A DNA stretch of 64,000 bases, taken from an uncultured Oscillospiraceae bacterium (lineage in GTDB: Bacteria; Bacillota; Clostridia; Oscillospirales; Oscillospiraceae). The notes below the pieces were generated by a model that saw only the letters and a list, made by a program, of their open reading frames with translations, was not told the origin of the DNA and ran no database searches. The stretch is taken from contig CALXGH010000019.1 of NCBI GenBank assembly GCA_944387845.1, positions 1 to 64,000 of the forward strand, read 5' to 3'. The position numbers and the translations under genes are program-made. Position 1 is the first letter of the stretch. Each line of letters opens with the position of its first letter. Below, piece after piece: positions 1 to 8,678 of this stretch.

Positions 1-1604
1 ATTTCCACTTTGGAAAAGTCGATCTTTTCAGGCTCTGCCTTTACATCATTTGAGACGGTTTCAGGAGTATTATTTACTACATCATTTCCCGCATTTACAT
101 CTTTCAAGGGCTTCATTGTCGGGAACAGAATTACATCCCTTATTGATGAGCTGCCTGTGAGCATCATTACGCAGCGGTCTATACCAATACCAATTCCACC
201 TGTTGGCGCCATGCCATACTCAAGGGCGTTGATATAGTCATCATCCATCATACCCGCTTCTTCGTCTCCAGCGTTGCGGAGCTCTACCTGTCTCTGGAAC
301 CTCTCCTTCTGGTCGATAGGATCGTTCAGTTCGGAGAAAGCATTGCCCATCTCACTACGGCAGATAAACACTTCAAAACGCTCGGTAAGACGCGGGTCTG
401 AAGGCTTTTTCTTGGCCAGCGGGGACACCTCTATTGGGTGATCCATAATGAAGACAGGCTGTATGAGCTGCTCTTCAACCTTCTGGTCAAAGCACTCGTA
501 GAGAAGTCCACCCCAGCTGGGCTCCTTCCCCTCAGGCATTTCAACACCTATGCTTTTAGCAGCCTTTATGGCTTCTTCCGTAGTATCAAAGCTCATAAAG
601 TCCACACCTGTGTACTTCTTTACAGCCTCAGCCATAGTCATTCTTGGCCAGCCCGGCGTAAGGTCGATATCCTCGCTCTGCCACCGTACCTGGTAAGTAC
701 CCAGTATTTCCTTTGCTGCTGAGGAGAGTACCTCCTCGCACAGGTCCATCATATCGTGATAGTCAGCATAGGCCTGGTAAAGCTCGATCGTGGTAAACTC
801 CGGATTATGCTTTGTGTCCATACCCTCATTGCGGAAAATACGGCCTATTTCGTAAACTCTCTCAAGACCGCCTACAATAAGTCTCTTAAGATGGAGCTCT
901 GTGGCGATTCTCATGTACATATCCAGATCCAGTGTATTGTGATGGGTAATAAATGGTCTGGCAGTGGCGCCGCCCATGATTGTATTGAGTACCGGCGTCT
1001 CCACTTCCATAAAGCCTCTGCTATCCAGATAACGACGTACATGGCTTATAAATTTGCTGCGTATCTCAAATGTTCTACGGGTATCCTCGTTCATTATGAG
1101 ATCCACATATCTCTGCCTGTACTTAAGCTCTGTGTTTGTCAGGCCGTGATATTTTTCAGGAAGGGGGCGGAGAGATTTTGAAAGCAGCTTTATCTCCTTG
1201 CAGTGGACGCTGATCTCACCCATTTTCGTTTTGAAAACGAAACCGGTAACGCCGATAATATCGCCTATATCGAACTTTCTGAAGGCTTTAAAAGCTTCTT
1301 CGCCTACATCGTTAAAGCGGACATAGATCTGTATTCTGCCCTTTCTATCTGCGATATCGGCAAAAATAGCCTTACCCATGCCTCTTTTGGACATAATCCT
1401 ACCGGCAATGGAGACATCCTGGTTCTCAAGAGCCTCAAAATTTTCCTTTATATCGGCTGACCAGTCTGTCTGCTCATATTTTGTTACCTGATATGGGTCC
1501 TTACCTGCCTGACAAAGTTCGGCAAGCTTATCGCGTCTTATTTGGAGTATCTCAGACAGATCCTCCTGATTGTTTTCCTGGCTGTTTATAATCTCTTCTG
1601 CCAT
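1..1604 (-). CDS. lysS: Lysyl-tRNA synthetase, class II, with C-terminal extension (partial)
   Basis: Charges tRNA-Lys with lysine in the cytoplasm. The reverse-strand translation starts [18 protein letters not shown] and holds an N-terminal OB anticodon-binding domain (about residues 60-160), class II motif 2 ([20 protein letters not shown]) and motif 3 ([16 protein letters not shown]). A usual LysS ends shortly after the segment LFPTMKP (near residue 500). This one continues through a low-complexity linker to EKIDFSKVE at the window edge, so at least 30 extra residues are present and the stop lies outside. I infer an appended C-terminal domain, possibly the tRNA-binding (EMAP/Trbp111-like) domain reported on some clostridial LysS. 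It lies 39 bases downstream of greA, a common clostridial pairing. Confidence 0.96.
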   Translation of the reverse strand, partial: MAEEIINSQENNQEDLSEILQIRRDKLAELCQAGKDPYQVTKYEQTDWSADIKENFEALENQDVSIAGRIMSKRGMGKAIFADIADRKGRIQIYVRFNDVGEEAFKAFRKFDIGDIIGVTGFVFKTKMGEISVHCKEIKLLSKSLRPLPEKYHGLTNTELKYRQRYVDLIMNEDTRRTFEIRSKFISHVRRYLDSRGFMEVETPVLNTIMGGATARPFITHHNTLDLDMYMRIATELHLKRLIVGGLERVYEIGRIFRNEGMDTKHNPEFTTIELYQAYADYHDMMDLCEEVLSSAAKEILGTYQVRWQSEDIDLTPGWPRMTMAEAVKKYTGVDFMSFDTTEEAIKAAKSIGVEMPEGKEPSWGGLLYECFDQKVEEQLIQPVFIMDHPIEVSPLAKKKPSDPRLTERFEVFICRSEMGNAFSELNDPIDQKERFQRQVELRNAGDEEAGMMDDDYINALEYGMAPTGGIGIGIDRCVMMLTGSSSIRDVILFPTMKPLKDVNAGNDVVNNTPETVSNDVKAEPEKIDFSKVE

Positions 1605-1643
1605 ATCGGTTTTCCCTTCTTTATTATCTTTGGTATTCTTCCT

Positions 1644-2120
1644 TTAATTTTCTATCTTGATTATCTCAAACTTCAGAACTCCCGCAGGAGCTTCAACCTC
1701 AACGATTTCCCCTTCTTTTTTACCGAAGAGTCCCTTTCCGAAAGGTGAGTCGTCGCTTATTTTGCCTTCCATAGGATTGGCTTCCTGGCTGCCGACTATC
1801 TGATAAGTATCTATATCGCCGAATTCCACATCTTTTACTGTAACAATGCTTCCGATACCTACTTCGCCAGTCTTGTCTGTTTTCTCAACGATCTCTGCAT
1901 TTTCTATAAGGTCTGTTAACTCTGCTATCTTGGAATAGAGCTTGCCCTGTTCCGTCTTTGCCTCATCATACTCGCTGTTTTCTGAAAGGTCGCCGAAAGA
2001 ACGCGCTTCTCTTATCTGATCTGCAACCTCTTTTTCTCTTACTGTCTGGAGATAAACAAGTTCCTGCTTCAGTTCCTCAAGGCGCTCCGCGCTCATCTTG
2101 TACCTGTTTTCTTTTGCCAT
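1644..2120 (-). CDS. greA: Transcription elongation factor GreA
   Basis: Binds RNA polymerase in the secondary channel and stimulates cleavage of backtracked RNA. The 158-residue length is typical. The N-terminal half is a charged coiled coil (KMSAERLEELKQELVYLQTV; RSFGDLSENSEYDEAKTEQ) and the C-terminal half an FKBP-like domain with the conserved SPFGKGLFGKKEGE stretch. The start MAKENRYKMS is chosen because GAAAGGAAA lies upstream at a normal distance; an in-frame ATG seven codons earlier has no site. It precedes lysS on the same strand and is probably cotranscribed with it. Confidence 0.97.
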   Translation of the reverse strand: MAKENRYKMSAERLEELKQELVYLQTVREKEVADQIREARSFGDLSENSEYDEAKTEQGKLYSKIAELTDLIENAEIVEKTDKTGEVGIGSIVTVKDVEFGDIDTYQIVGSQEANPMEGKISDDSPFGKGLFGKKEGEIVEVEAPAGVLKFEIIKIEN

Positions 2121-2224
2121 TTTGACATGTTTTCCTTTCACATCATATATTTATCCATAATATGGGTATCATTTTTCCGTTTTAAAAGTAATATCATACA
2201 ATATAATTATTGTAATCCTTTTTG

Positions 2225-3046
2225 TCAAGTATCCTTATCCATCATTGGCCCGTCAACGGTGCATACATCTACGTTTTCTGCCCCAATATCGCTGTCTTTG
2301 CATATTCCCAATGTTACAGCGTCGGACAAAATGTCTTTTGACGAAAAACCTTCCGGCAGTAGGAATTTCTGACTGCCCCTGTAAATAAAGCTAGCGTCCC
2401 TTACATACTTCCTGGCGCCCTCCACATTCTCAGGCATTCTCCCATCAGAGACCACAATACAGCTTCTTTTAAAGACAAGCTTTTCTTCCGGCTCGAACAC
2501 AAGCGCCGCGTCCGCTTTTGATCTTTCGTTTTCTCCTGGTTTTTCTATTATTGAGATACCTGTTGTCTCACACATATACCTACAGAAATCTCCCTGATAT
2601 CCCTTGGAGGACAGCATTATATATCTGAATCCCCCTGAAAGATATTTTGCAGCGTACACATCTCTTTTCATGTCGCCAGTGGCTATAAAAACGCTTCTGC
2701 CTGATGGAGATGCGTTCTTAGCTATCTCTGGCCCTTTCATTCGCCACAAAAGCCCATCCGATGGTTCTTTGAAATTCTTGTCTGTTATCTCTTCACGCAT
2801 TGGAAAATCATTTTTAAAGCAAACCCGTCCAATACCAGCTCGGCGCAGCATCTCCATGACTTTTTGATAATTTTTCAAAGTCATGTCCGGACCTGTACCA
2901 AAAGGCAAACTAATCTGTACCCGCAGGATCTTCATGCCTAAAATATTATCCTCAAATACCTCGATATTTTTCTGAACACCAAAACGAAACTTTATTCGCT
3001 GATAGAACGAATATTGCTGAAAATTAGTTTCAAGAAGCGCTAACAT
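2225..3046 (-). CDS. Hypothetical protein of unknown family
   Basis: A 273-residue protein I do not recognise. GGAGG sits 5 bases before the ATG, which supports the start. It has no signal peptide or membrane segment. The middle (residues about 110-215) alternates short hydrophobic strands with glycine turns (SVFIATGDMKR; IVVSDGRMPENVEG), as in a Rossmann-like alpha/beta fold, and the C-terminus carries cysteines (LGICKDSD, VDVCTVDG). No catalytic motif can be assigned. It lies between the cell-division peptidase and greA on the same strand, behind a strong terminator, so it may share a promoter with greA-lysS. Confidence 0.75.
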   Translation of the reverse strand: MLALLETNFQQYSFYQRIKFRFGVQKNIEVFEDNILGMKILRVQISLPFGTGPDMTLKNYQKVMEMLRRAGIGRVCFKNDFPMREEITDKNFKEPSDGLLWRMKGPEIAKNASPSGRSVFIATGDMKRDVYAAKYLSGGFRYIMLSSKGYQGDFCRYMCETTGISIIEKPGENERSKADAALVFEPEEKLVFKRSCIVVSDGRMPENVEGARKYVRDASFIYRGSQKFLLPEGFSSKDILSDAVTLGICKDSDIGAENVDVCTVDGPMMDKDT

Positions 3047-3060
3047 TCAAACCTCCAAAA

Positions 3061-3096
3061 AATACAGACAGCAAAAGCATTTTTGCTGTCTGTATT
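3061..3096 (-). terminator. Rho-independent terminator after the M23 peptidase gene
   Basis: A perfect 16-bp stem (arm AATACAGACAGCAAAA) with a 4-base loop, followed on the minus strand by a run of T. It ends the ftsEX-peptidase transcript; the next gene's ribosome-binding site follows directly. Confidence 0.85.
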
Positions 3097-3132
3097 ATAT
3101 GAAAGGAAAGTTAAAATTATCTCTGCATTATA

Positions 3133-4344
3133 TCATGCGCTTGGAGACAGGGTATAGCTGCTAAAGAACTGCAATGGATCTACCCTGGAACCGCCTACTG
3201 TTACCTCAAAGTGCAGGTGCGGGCCAGTAGAAATGCCAGTGGAGCCGACTTTACCTATAACCTCACCCTGTGATACGGTCTGACCCTTCTTTGCTATGAG
3301 CTGGCTCATATGAGCGTATGTGGTAGTTGTTCCATCGCCATGGTTTATTACAATGTAATAACCGTAAGATGAGCTATATGTAGATGTTGTAACAGTACCG
3401 CTCTTTGCAGCCAGAACACTTGTGCCGTAAGAAGCGCCTATGTCTATACCCTTATGGTTTGTTGATGCACCAGCTGTTGGAGAATTACGGTATCCAAAAC
3501 GGCTGGTTACATATGTGCTAGCCGCGCTTGGCCATACAAAGCTGCCTTCAGCTGTTACGCCGGAGCCAGAACCGGAGCCTGAACCTGATGACGCATTTTC
3601 CATGTTCTCAATCTCTTCATCAAGTCTTGCGTCCTCGGCCTCGATAGCCGCAACGTCATCCTTATACGCCTCTATATTGGACTGATATTCTGCAATAAGA
3701 GCTTCAGCCTCAGCAAGCTGGTCTTCAAGGTCTGCTTTCTTTTCTTCCAGCTCAACCTTCAGTTCTTCCTGCTCGGCAAGTGCTTCTTCTTTTTCAGCCT
3801 TCAGCTCTGTAAGCTTGTTTCTTGTTTCAACAAGCTCATTATATATGCTTCTGTCCTTGGCCATAACTTCGCCAATAGTATCTATTCTTGACAGAAGGTC
3901 AGAAAAGCTTGTAGCCGTCAGCAATACTTCAAGGTAGGATATGGTACCGTTTTCCTCCATTACCCTTACTCTTGTCTTATATGCTTCCCACTGCTCCTGT
4001 TCTTTTACCTCAAGCTCAGCGATCTCAACCTCCGCCTCGGCGATAAACTCTGTATATTCCTCGATCAGCGCCGTTGCATTGTCTATCTCATTCATAGTGA
4101 GATTCATAGATTCGTCAATGAGCTGCTTCTTGGCAATAATAGAAAACTGTTCGCCTTCAGCGTCCTCTATCTTCTGTTCCAGATCAGCTTTCTCCTGAGC
4201 TAACTGTTCCTGCTGATCTTTAAGATCAGATATGGACGCTGCCGATGCACCTACGGAACCTATAACGCCCACAAGTACTGAACACGCCATTAAAAGTGCC
4301 AGAATGACAGCGATCACTCTTGCAATTGTTCTGTTGTTTTTCAT
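3133..4344 (-). CDS. Secreted coiled-coil M23 peptidoglycan endopeptidase (PcsB/EnvC-like)
   Basis: Likely a septal peptidoglycan hydrolase driven by FtsEX. It has a signal peptide (residues 1-36, ending VGASAA), a long glutamate-rich coiled coil (about 37-250), a GSGSGSGSG linker (253-262) and a LytM/M23 zinc-peptidase domain (about 270-395). Zinc and catalytic residues are present: H297 and D301 in NHKGID, H345 in TYAHM, and H376/H378 in PHLHFE. The site is therefore intact, unlike E. coli EnvC, whose LytM domain is degenerate and only activates amidases. It starts 21 bases after ftsX with GGAGG upstream. The division role is inferred from context. Confidence 0.9.
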   Translation of the reverse strand: MKNNRTIARVIAVILALLMACSVLVGVIGSVGASAASISDLKDQQEQLAQEKADLEQKIEDAEGEQFSIIAKKQLIDESMNLTMNEIDNATALIEEYTEFIAEAEVEIAELEVKEQEQWEAYKTRVRVMEENGTISYLEVLLTATSFSDLLSRIDTIGEVMAKDRSIYNELVETRNKLTELKAEKEEALAEQEELKVELEEKKADLEDQLAEAEALIAEYQSNIEAYKDDVAAIEAEDARLDEEIENMENASSGSGSGSGSGVTAEGSFVWPSAASTYVTSRFGYRNSPTAGASTNHKGIDIGASYGTSVLAAKSGTVTTSTYSSSYGYYIVINHGDGTTTTYAHMSQLIAKKGQTVSQGEVIGKVGSTGISTGPHLHFEVTVGGSRVDPLQFFSSYTLSPSA

Positions 4345-4365
4345 CTTGTACCTCCGTAAGTTTGA

Positions 4366-5247
4366 CTATACCTTTAAATAATTCCTCATGGCCATTGAGC
4401 TGCCGAAAATACCAATACCGATACCGATCAGGCAGAAAGCTCCCAAAATGAAGAGCGATACAGCTGAGAAAGGAACTATCGATATAAATGTTATTCCAGC
4501 GCTTCCCAAAAGCTTGTCCATGAGTACACTGTAAAGTCCCCACTGGAGCAAAAATGCCAAAAGGGAACCAATAATACCCAAAATCATACCTTCAAATACA
4601 AAAGGTCCTCTTATAAAGCCCGATGTAGCTCCCACCATTTTCATTATGGCGATCTCTTCCCTACGTTCAAATGTGGTAAGTTTTACCGTGTTTGACATTA
4701 TGAACAGGGATACTACAAGAAGTATGGCTGCCACTACTGCAGCAGCAATGCCGAACACATTTCTTGTTGTAATAAAGCTCTCCGCCAAATCGAGGTGAGC
4801 ATTAACTTTTACAATACCTGTAACTTTGGCGATTTCCGCCTGAGTTTCCTCCATGAGGGAGGTGTCATCTAAGTAAATCAAAAATCTATGTCTGAAGTCG
4901 TCAGGTTCGAAACCCTCAAACTGGCTTGGATCATCATACTGGTCGATGAAATCCTCCATCGCCTCAGCGTTTGATACAAACTCAACACTCTTAACATTGT
5001 CCACAGCCAGAAGCTTATCTTCAAGGCCTTCAGCCTGTCGTTCCGTGTAATTTTCGCTGACAAAAGCGATTATATTGTTTTCACTTTCCAGCCTCTCCAT
5101 ATTGTCCCCTACATTTACCGCGATAAGGCTGAAGCTGCCCATTATAATAAGGCAGGCCACAATTATACCTACCGTGGCAAAAGACATGAACCCATGGGTG
5201 AAGATGCTTAAAAATCCTTCTTTTATAAAATATCCCAGTTTATTCAT
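4366..5247 (-). CDS. ftsX: Cell division protein FtsX
   Basis: Membrane partner of FtsE that relays ATP-driven change to an extracellular peptidoglycan hydrolase. The 293-residue protein has the expected plan: short cytoplasmic N-terminus (MNKLGYFIKEG), one membrane segment, an extracellular domain (about 50-170) and three more membrane segments. KLTTFERREEIAIMKMVGAT is the typical FtsX cytoplasmic loop after the second segment. The start MNKL overlaps the ftsE stop in ATGAATAA; an ATG five codons earlier is possible. The gene lies between ftsE and the M23 hydrolase. Confidence 0.95.
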   Translation of the reverse strand: MNKLGYFIKEGFLSIFTHGFMSFATVGIIVACLIIMGSFSLIAVNVGDNMERLESENNIIAFVSENYTERQAEGLEDKLLAVDNVKSVEFVSNAEAMEDFIDQYDDPSQFEGFEPDDFRHRFLIYLDDTSLMEETQAEIAKVTGIVKVNAHLDLAESFITTRNVFGIAAAVVAAILLVVSLFIMSNTVKLTTFERREEIAIMKMVGATSGFIRGPFVFEGMILGIIGSLLAFLLQWGLYSVLMDKLLGSAGITFISIVPFSAVSLFILGAFCLIGIGIGIFGSSMAMRNYLKV

Positions 5248-5923
5248 AGTTATAGTACCCATCCATTCCGTCGCTGATAATGTGGCCGCCGTCTATGGCA
5301 ACTACTCGTTTTGAGAACTGGTTAACAAGCTCTTTTTCATGGGTTACTATGAGCACTGTCGTTCCCAGTTCATTTATTTTTTCAAGGAGCATCATTATTT
5401 CAAGACTACGGGCTGGGTCCAAATTTCCCGTGGGCTCATCGGCAATTATCATCTGAGGATTATTCACAAGCGCTCTGGCAATGGCAACTCTCTGCTGCTC
5501 ACCGCCGGAGATCTCGTTTGGCAGGTTCTTTGCCCTACTCTCAAGTCCAACAAGTTCCAATACATATGGAACTCTCTCTTTTATCGCCGCATTTGTGGCC
5601 CCAGTAGCCCTCATGGCGAAAGCTACGTTTTCATAAACTGTTTTATCTTCAATAAGTCTGAAGTCCTGGAAAATGACCCCTAAAGTCCGCCTTAAATAAG
5701 GCATCTTCTTGGGTTTAATCGTATTAAGATCATATCCATTAACTTCAATTTCGCCCTCTGTCGCCGCTATCTCACCTGTGAGAAGCTTGATGATGGTGGT
5801 CTTTCCTGACCCGGAAGGGCCTACAAGGAAGACGAACTCACCGTCCTCTATCTTCAGGTCAATGTCGGTGAGAGCTCTGGTACCATTTTCATATACCTTT
5901 GAGACATCTGTAAGCTGAACCAT
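5240..5923 (-). CDS. ftsE: Cell division ATP-binding protein FtsE
   Basis: ABC ATPase of the FtsEX division complex. The 227-residue protein shows Walker A GPSGSGKTT (about 36-44), the Q-loop region VIFQDFRLI, signature ISGGEQQRVAIARAL, Walker B MIIADEPTGNLD and switch H in IVTHEKEL. The start MVQLTDVSKVYENG matches the usual FtsE N-terminus and has AAAGGA 8 bases upstream; the longer in-frame extension lacks such a site. It overlaps ftsX by 8 bases, implying coupled translation. Confidence 0.96.
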   Translation of the reverse strand: MVQLTDVSKVYENGTRALTDIDLKIEDGEFVFLVGPSGSGKTTIIKLLTGEIAATEGEIEVNGYDLNTIKPKKMPYLRRTLGVIFQDFRLIEDKTVYENVAFAMRATGATNAAIKERVPYVLELVGLESRAKNLPNEISGGEQQRVAIARALVNNPQMIIADEPTGNLDPARSLEIMMLLEKINELGTTVLIVTHEKELVNQFSKRVVAIDGGHIISDGMDGYYNYE

Positions 5924-6004
5924 ATCATTATCCTTTTCTACAAAATTCCACATTTTATGTGTAACCATCTGTAACTTTTATGATATCACATTTTAACCGT
6001 TTTG

Positions 6005-7090
6005 TCATCCCTTTTGTGTGTCAAGATATTTCTTTACCATAAGAGCTACTTTAAACACGATTGCCTGGTCGAATTCCCGCAAATCCAAACCTGTAAGCTT
6101 CTTTATCTTACCTAACCTATACACAAGTGTATTTCTATGCACAAAAAGTTTTCTCGATGTTTCCGAGATATTCAGGTTATTTTCAAAAAACTTTGTGATG
6201 ATGGCAAGAGTCTCTTCGTCAAGTGAGTCGATAGGGCTTTTTTTGAATACCTCTGACAAGAACATCTCGCACATGGTGGTCGGAAGCTGATATATCAGTC
6301 TACCTATACCCAGATTCTCGTAATTTATTATGGTCTTCTCATCGTCAAAGACCTTTCCTACGTCGATGGCAACCTGGGCCTCTTTATATCTGTTGGCCAG
6401 TTCTCTCAAATGCTTAGCTATAGAGCCAAGGCCAACGACCGTTTTTATACCAAGCTCCTTGGACAGGGTCTGTTCAATAGACTCGGCTATCTTATACACA
6501 TCTTTTGTATCCCCTGTAGACGGGATCTCTTTTATTACTGCGATATCTGTCTCGCTGATAGACAGCACAAACTCTTTCTGCTTATCTGGAAACAGCCTGT
6601 TTAAAGCATCCAGAACGGCTATATCTGCTCTGTCAACCTGACGTACAAGGAGAACCGCTCTGGGAACATCTGTGGGAAAATGAAGTTCCTTAGCGCGAAC
6701 ATATATATCTCCAAGGAGGATATTATCAGTGATTATATTCTTCACAAGGGCAGCTTTATTGAACTTTTCCTTGTAATAGGTCTTTGCCTCCGAAACCGCG
6801 ACACCCGCAACTATGGCAAGACTCCTGGCAATTTCATCAGTACCCTTTATGAAAACCGCATAGTCAAAGCCGGTATCGTTACTCTCAAGTATGCGGAAAG
6901 TCCGTCCCTCCGCAACGACTACCTTCTCTGCAGCCAGCTCAATTACTTTGGAAATACCCGGGATATATGAGCCCATAAGTGAAAGGTCGCTGCTTGCAAC
7001 TACAAGGCCTTCTGAGTCGATAACACCCAGCTCCCTGGTTGTAGCCTCTTTCATCTGAACTATTACACTCTGAAATACTCTGCTTGACAT
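6005..7090 (-). CDS. CdaR/PucR-family transcriptional regulator
   Basis: A 361-residue DNA-binding regulator. The N-terminal part (about 1-130: SVIVQMKEATTRELGVIDSEG; VSEAKTYYKEKF) resembles the sugar-diacid recognition domain of CdaR. A middle GGDEF-like region follows, and the C-terminus has the PucR helix-turn-helix (NLNISETSRKLFVHRNTLVY, then RLGKIKKLTGLDLREFDQAI). In related proteins these domains sense sugar diacids such as glycerate or glucarate; the ligand here is unknown and no diacid genes are nearby. GGAGG precedes the ATG. It is a single gene between ftsE and a 190-base intergenic region. Confidence 0.85.
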   Translation of the reverse strand: MSSRVFQSVIVQMKEATTRELGVIDSEGLVVASSDLSLMGSYIPGISKVIELAAEKVVVAEGRTFRILESNDTGFDYAVFIKGTDEIARSLAIVAGVAVSEAKTYYKEKFNKAALVKNIITDNILLGDIYVRAKELHFPTDVPRAVLLVRQVDRADIAVLDALNRLFPDKQKEFVLSISETDIAVIKEIPSTGDTKDVYKIAESIEQTLSKELGIKTVVGLGSIAKHLRELANRYKEAQVAIDVGKVFDDEKTIINYENLGIGRLIYQLPTTMCEMFLSEVFKKSPIDSLDEETLAIITKFFENNLNISETSRKLFVHRNTLVYRLGKIKKLTGLDLREFDQAIVFKVALMVKKYLDTQKG

Positions 7091-7283
7091 ATCCTAATTC
7101 CTCCATGGTAGCGCTTCTGCTTTCATTTTACCCTTTCGTGATTTTGACCAATTACTAATATATCGGTATTTTCACCATTTTTCAATAGTAAATGACATAT
7201 TTTTAAAAAATTTAATTTAATTGGAACATTTTTCATTTCAAAAGGGCTCAGTATCTTGTGCAAAGCTATCTACTCCTCACAAG

Positions 7284-8003
7284 TTATTGTGCTTTTAGCC
7301 CAAAAACGAGGGCAGCCTCTTCGGGACTGATTTTTTTCATTTTGCCCTTTTCAATAGCTGGATCCAGTTCAAGATTGCCTATTGACACTCTTTTTAAATA
7401 TAGAACAGGCTTGCCAATATGGGCAAGCATTCGCTTTACCTGATGGAATTTTCCTTCTCTTATATACACATAGCCTTCATTTTCAGACAGGATTTCCAAC
7501 TTTCCAGGCAAAAACTCCGTTCCATCTGCCATTTTCATACCTTCGCTAAACTTCTCAATATCCTCTTTGGTTAGCTGACCGTCAACTTTTACATAATACT
7601 TCTTATATACATTTTTGTTGGGACTTATGACATTATGACAATACTGTCCGTCATCTGTAAGAATTAAAAGTCCCTCCGCATCTTTATCAAGTCTGCCTGC
7701 CGGAAAAAGTTTCAGCCTTGAATATTCCTCCGGCACAAGTTCCAGAACCGTTTTGTCCCTGGGGTCGTCGGTAGACGATATATATCCCGCGGGCTTGTTC
7801 ATCATGAAGTAGTGCAGTATCTCAAAATTTAGCTTCATGCCGTCTACAAATATGCTTTTCTCATCCGGATCATATTTTTCGTCTGCCGATTTAACGGTAA
7901 TGCCGTCAACAGATACACGCCCGCTTTTTATAAGGATCCTTGCTTCCTTCCGGGAAAAGTTTCCGGCTGAAGAAACTATTTTATCTATTCTTACAAGTGC
8001 CAC
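7284..8003 (-). CDS. rsuA: Pseudouridine synthase, RsuA family
   Basis: Probably converts a uridine of 16S rRNA to pseudouridine (RsuA-type, U516). It has an N-terminal S4 RNA-binding domain (RIDKIVSSAGNFSRKEARIL) and the catalytic segment GRLDKDAEGLLILTDDG, whose Asp is the nucleophile. EGKFHQVKRMLAHIGKPV is the conserved motif III region. The start is set as GTG at 8003 (protein MALVRIDKIV) because AGGAGG lies 9 bases upstream; the longer ATG frame begins before that site. Members RsuA, RluB, RluE and RluF are hard to separate by eye; the length of 239 residues fits RsuA or RluE/F better than RluB. Confidence 0.88.
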   Translation of the reverse strand: MALVRIDKIVSSAGNFSRKEARILIKSGRVSVDGITVKSADEKYDPDEKSIFVDGMKLNFEILHYFMMNKPAGYISSTDDPRDKTVLELVPEEYSRLKLFPAGRLDKDAEGLLILTDDGQYCHNVISPNKNVYKKYYVKVDGQLTKEDIEKFSEGMKMADGTEFLPGKLEILSENEGYVYIREGKFHQVKRMLAHIGKPVLYLKRVSIGNLELDPAIEKGKMKKISPEEAALVFGLKAQ

Positions 8004-8126
8004 AGCATGCCGCCTCCTGTCGCTATATCTCATTATACTCTCACATAGTTTTTAATTATAACATACTCTCCCTGGCTTCCGCATATGTTTTTATAGATAC
8101 GGAGTTTTATGGGGAGGTAAAATGTC

Positions 8127-8597
8127 GTGTTTATATTTACAGCAAAACTGAACAAGAAAAAAGCCGTCCTTTCTCTTATACTTCTGGCGGTTATTCTCTG
8201 CGCTGTCATTGTACTCGTAGGTCGCCATGACCGGGCGGCTGCCAACGCCACCGCTGATCTTCTTGCCAAAACAAACGAGCAAAGGGTAGCCTATCTTGAA
8301 TCCTTCGGCTGGGAAGTGGAAACAGAGCCTGTGGAAACCCAAAGCATTGTTATACCCCGACAGTTCCCAGCAGTATATGAGGAGTACAACAAAATACAAA
8401 AGGATCAGGGCTTCGACCTTGAAGATTACGGTGGACTGGAAGCCACAAGATATACATATAAGGTTTTGAACTATCCCGATTACAACGGGGATGTCTTTGC
8501 CGATCTCATAATATACAAAAACTGCATTATCGCCGCTGATATACACTCCATAACTCTTGACGGATTTATCCATGGCGTGGAATTTCCTGAACAATAA
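8127..8597 (+). CDS. Small membrane-anchored DUF4830-like protein
   Basis: A 156-residue protein with one N-terminal membrane segment (about 12-33, AVLSLILLAVILCAVIVLV) and an outside domain with the pattern I associate with DUF4830: YLESFGWEVETEP, IVIPRQFPAVYEEYNKIQKD, QGFDLEDYGG, RYTYKVLNYP and DGFIHGVEFP. The function of this family is unknown. The start is GTG at 8127, with GGGAGG 9 bases upstream; an ATG four bases before runs out of frame into a stop. It is transcribed divergently from the rsuA-like gene. Confidence 0.82.
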   Translation: MFIFTAKLNKKKAVLSLILLAVILCAVIVLVGRHDRAAANATADLLAKTNEQRVAYLESFGWEVETEPVETQSIVIPRQFPAVYEEYNKIQKDQGFDLEDYGGLEATRYTYKVLNYPDYNGDVFADLIIYKNCIIAADIHSITLDGFIHGVEFPEQ

Positions 8598-8678
8598 TCT
8601 GTATATTCACAATTATTTAACGCTTTTATGGTATAAAGCTCATATCTTTATACCAATATCTCTCTTCAGGAGGTAATT

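Noticed and set aside
8091-8594. Antisense open frame over the DUF4830-like gene
   Set aside because: It has no ribosome-binding site and no family match; the plus-strand gene has both.
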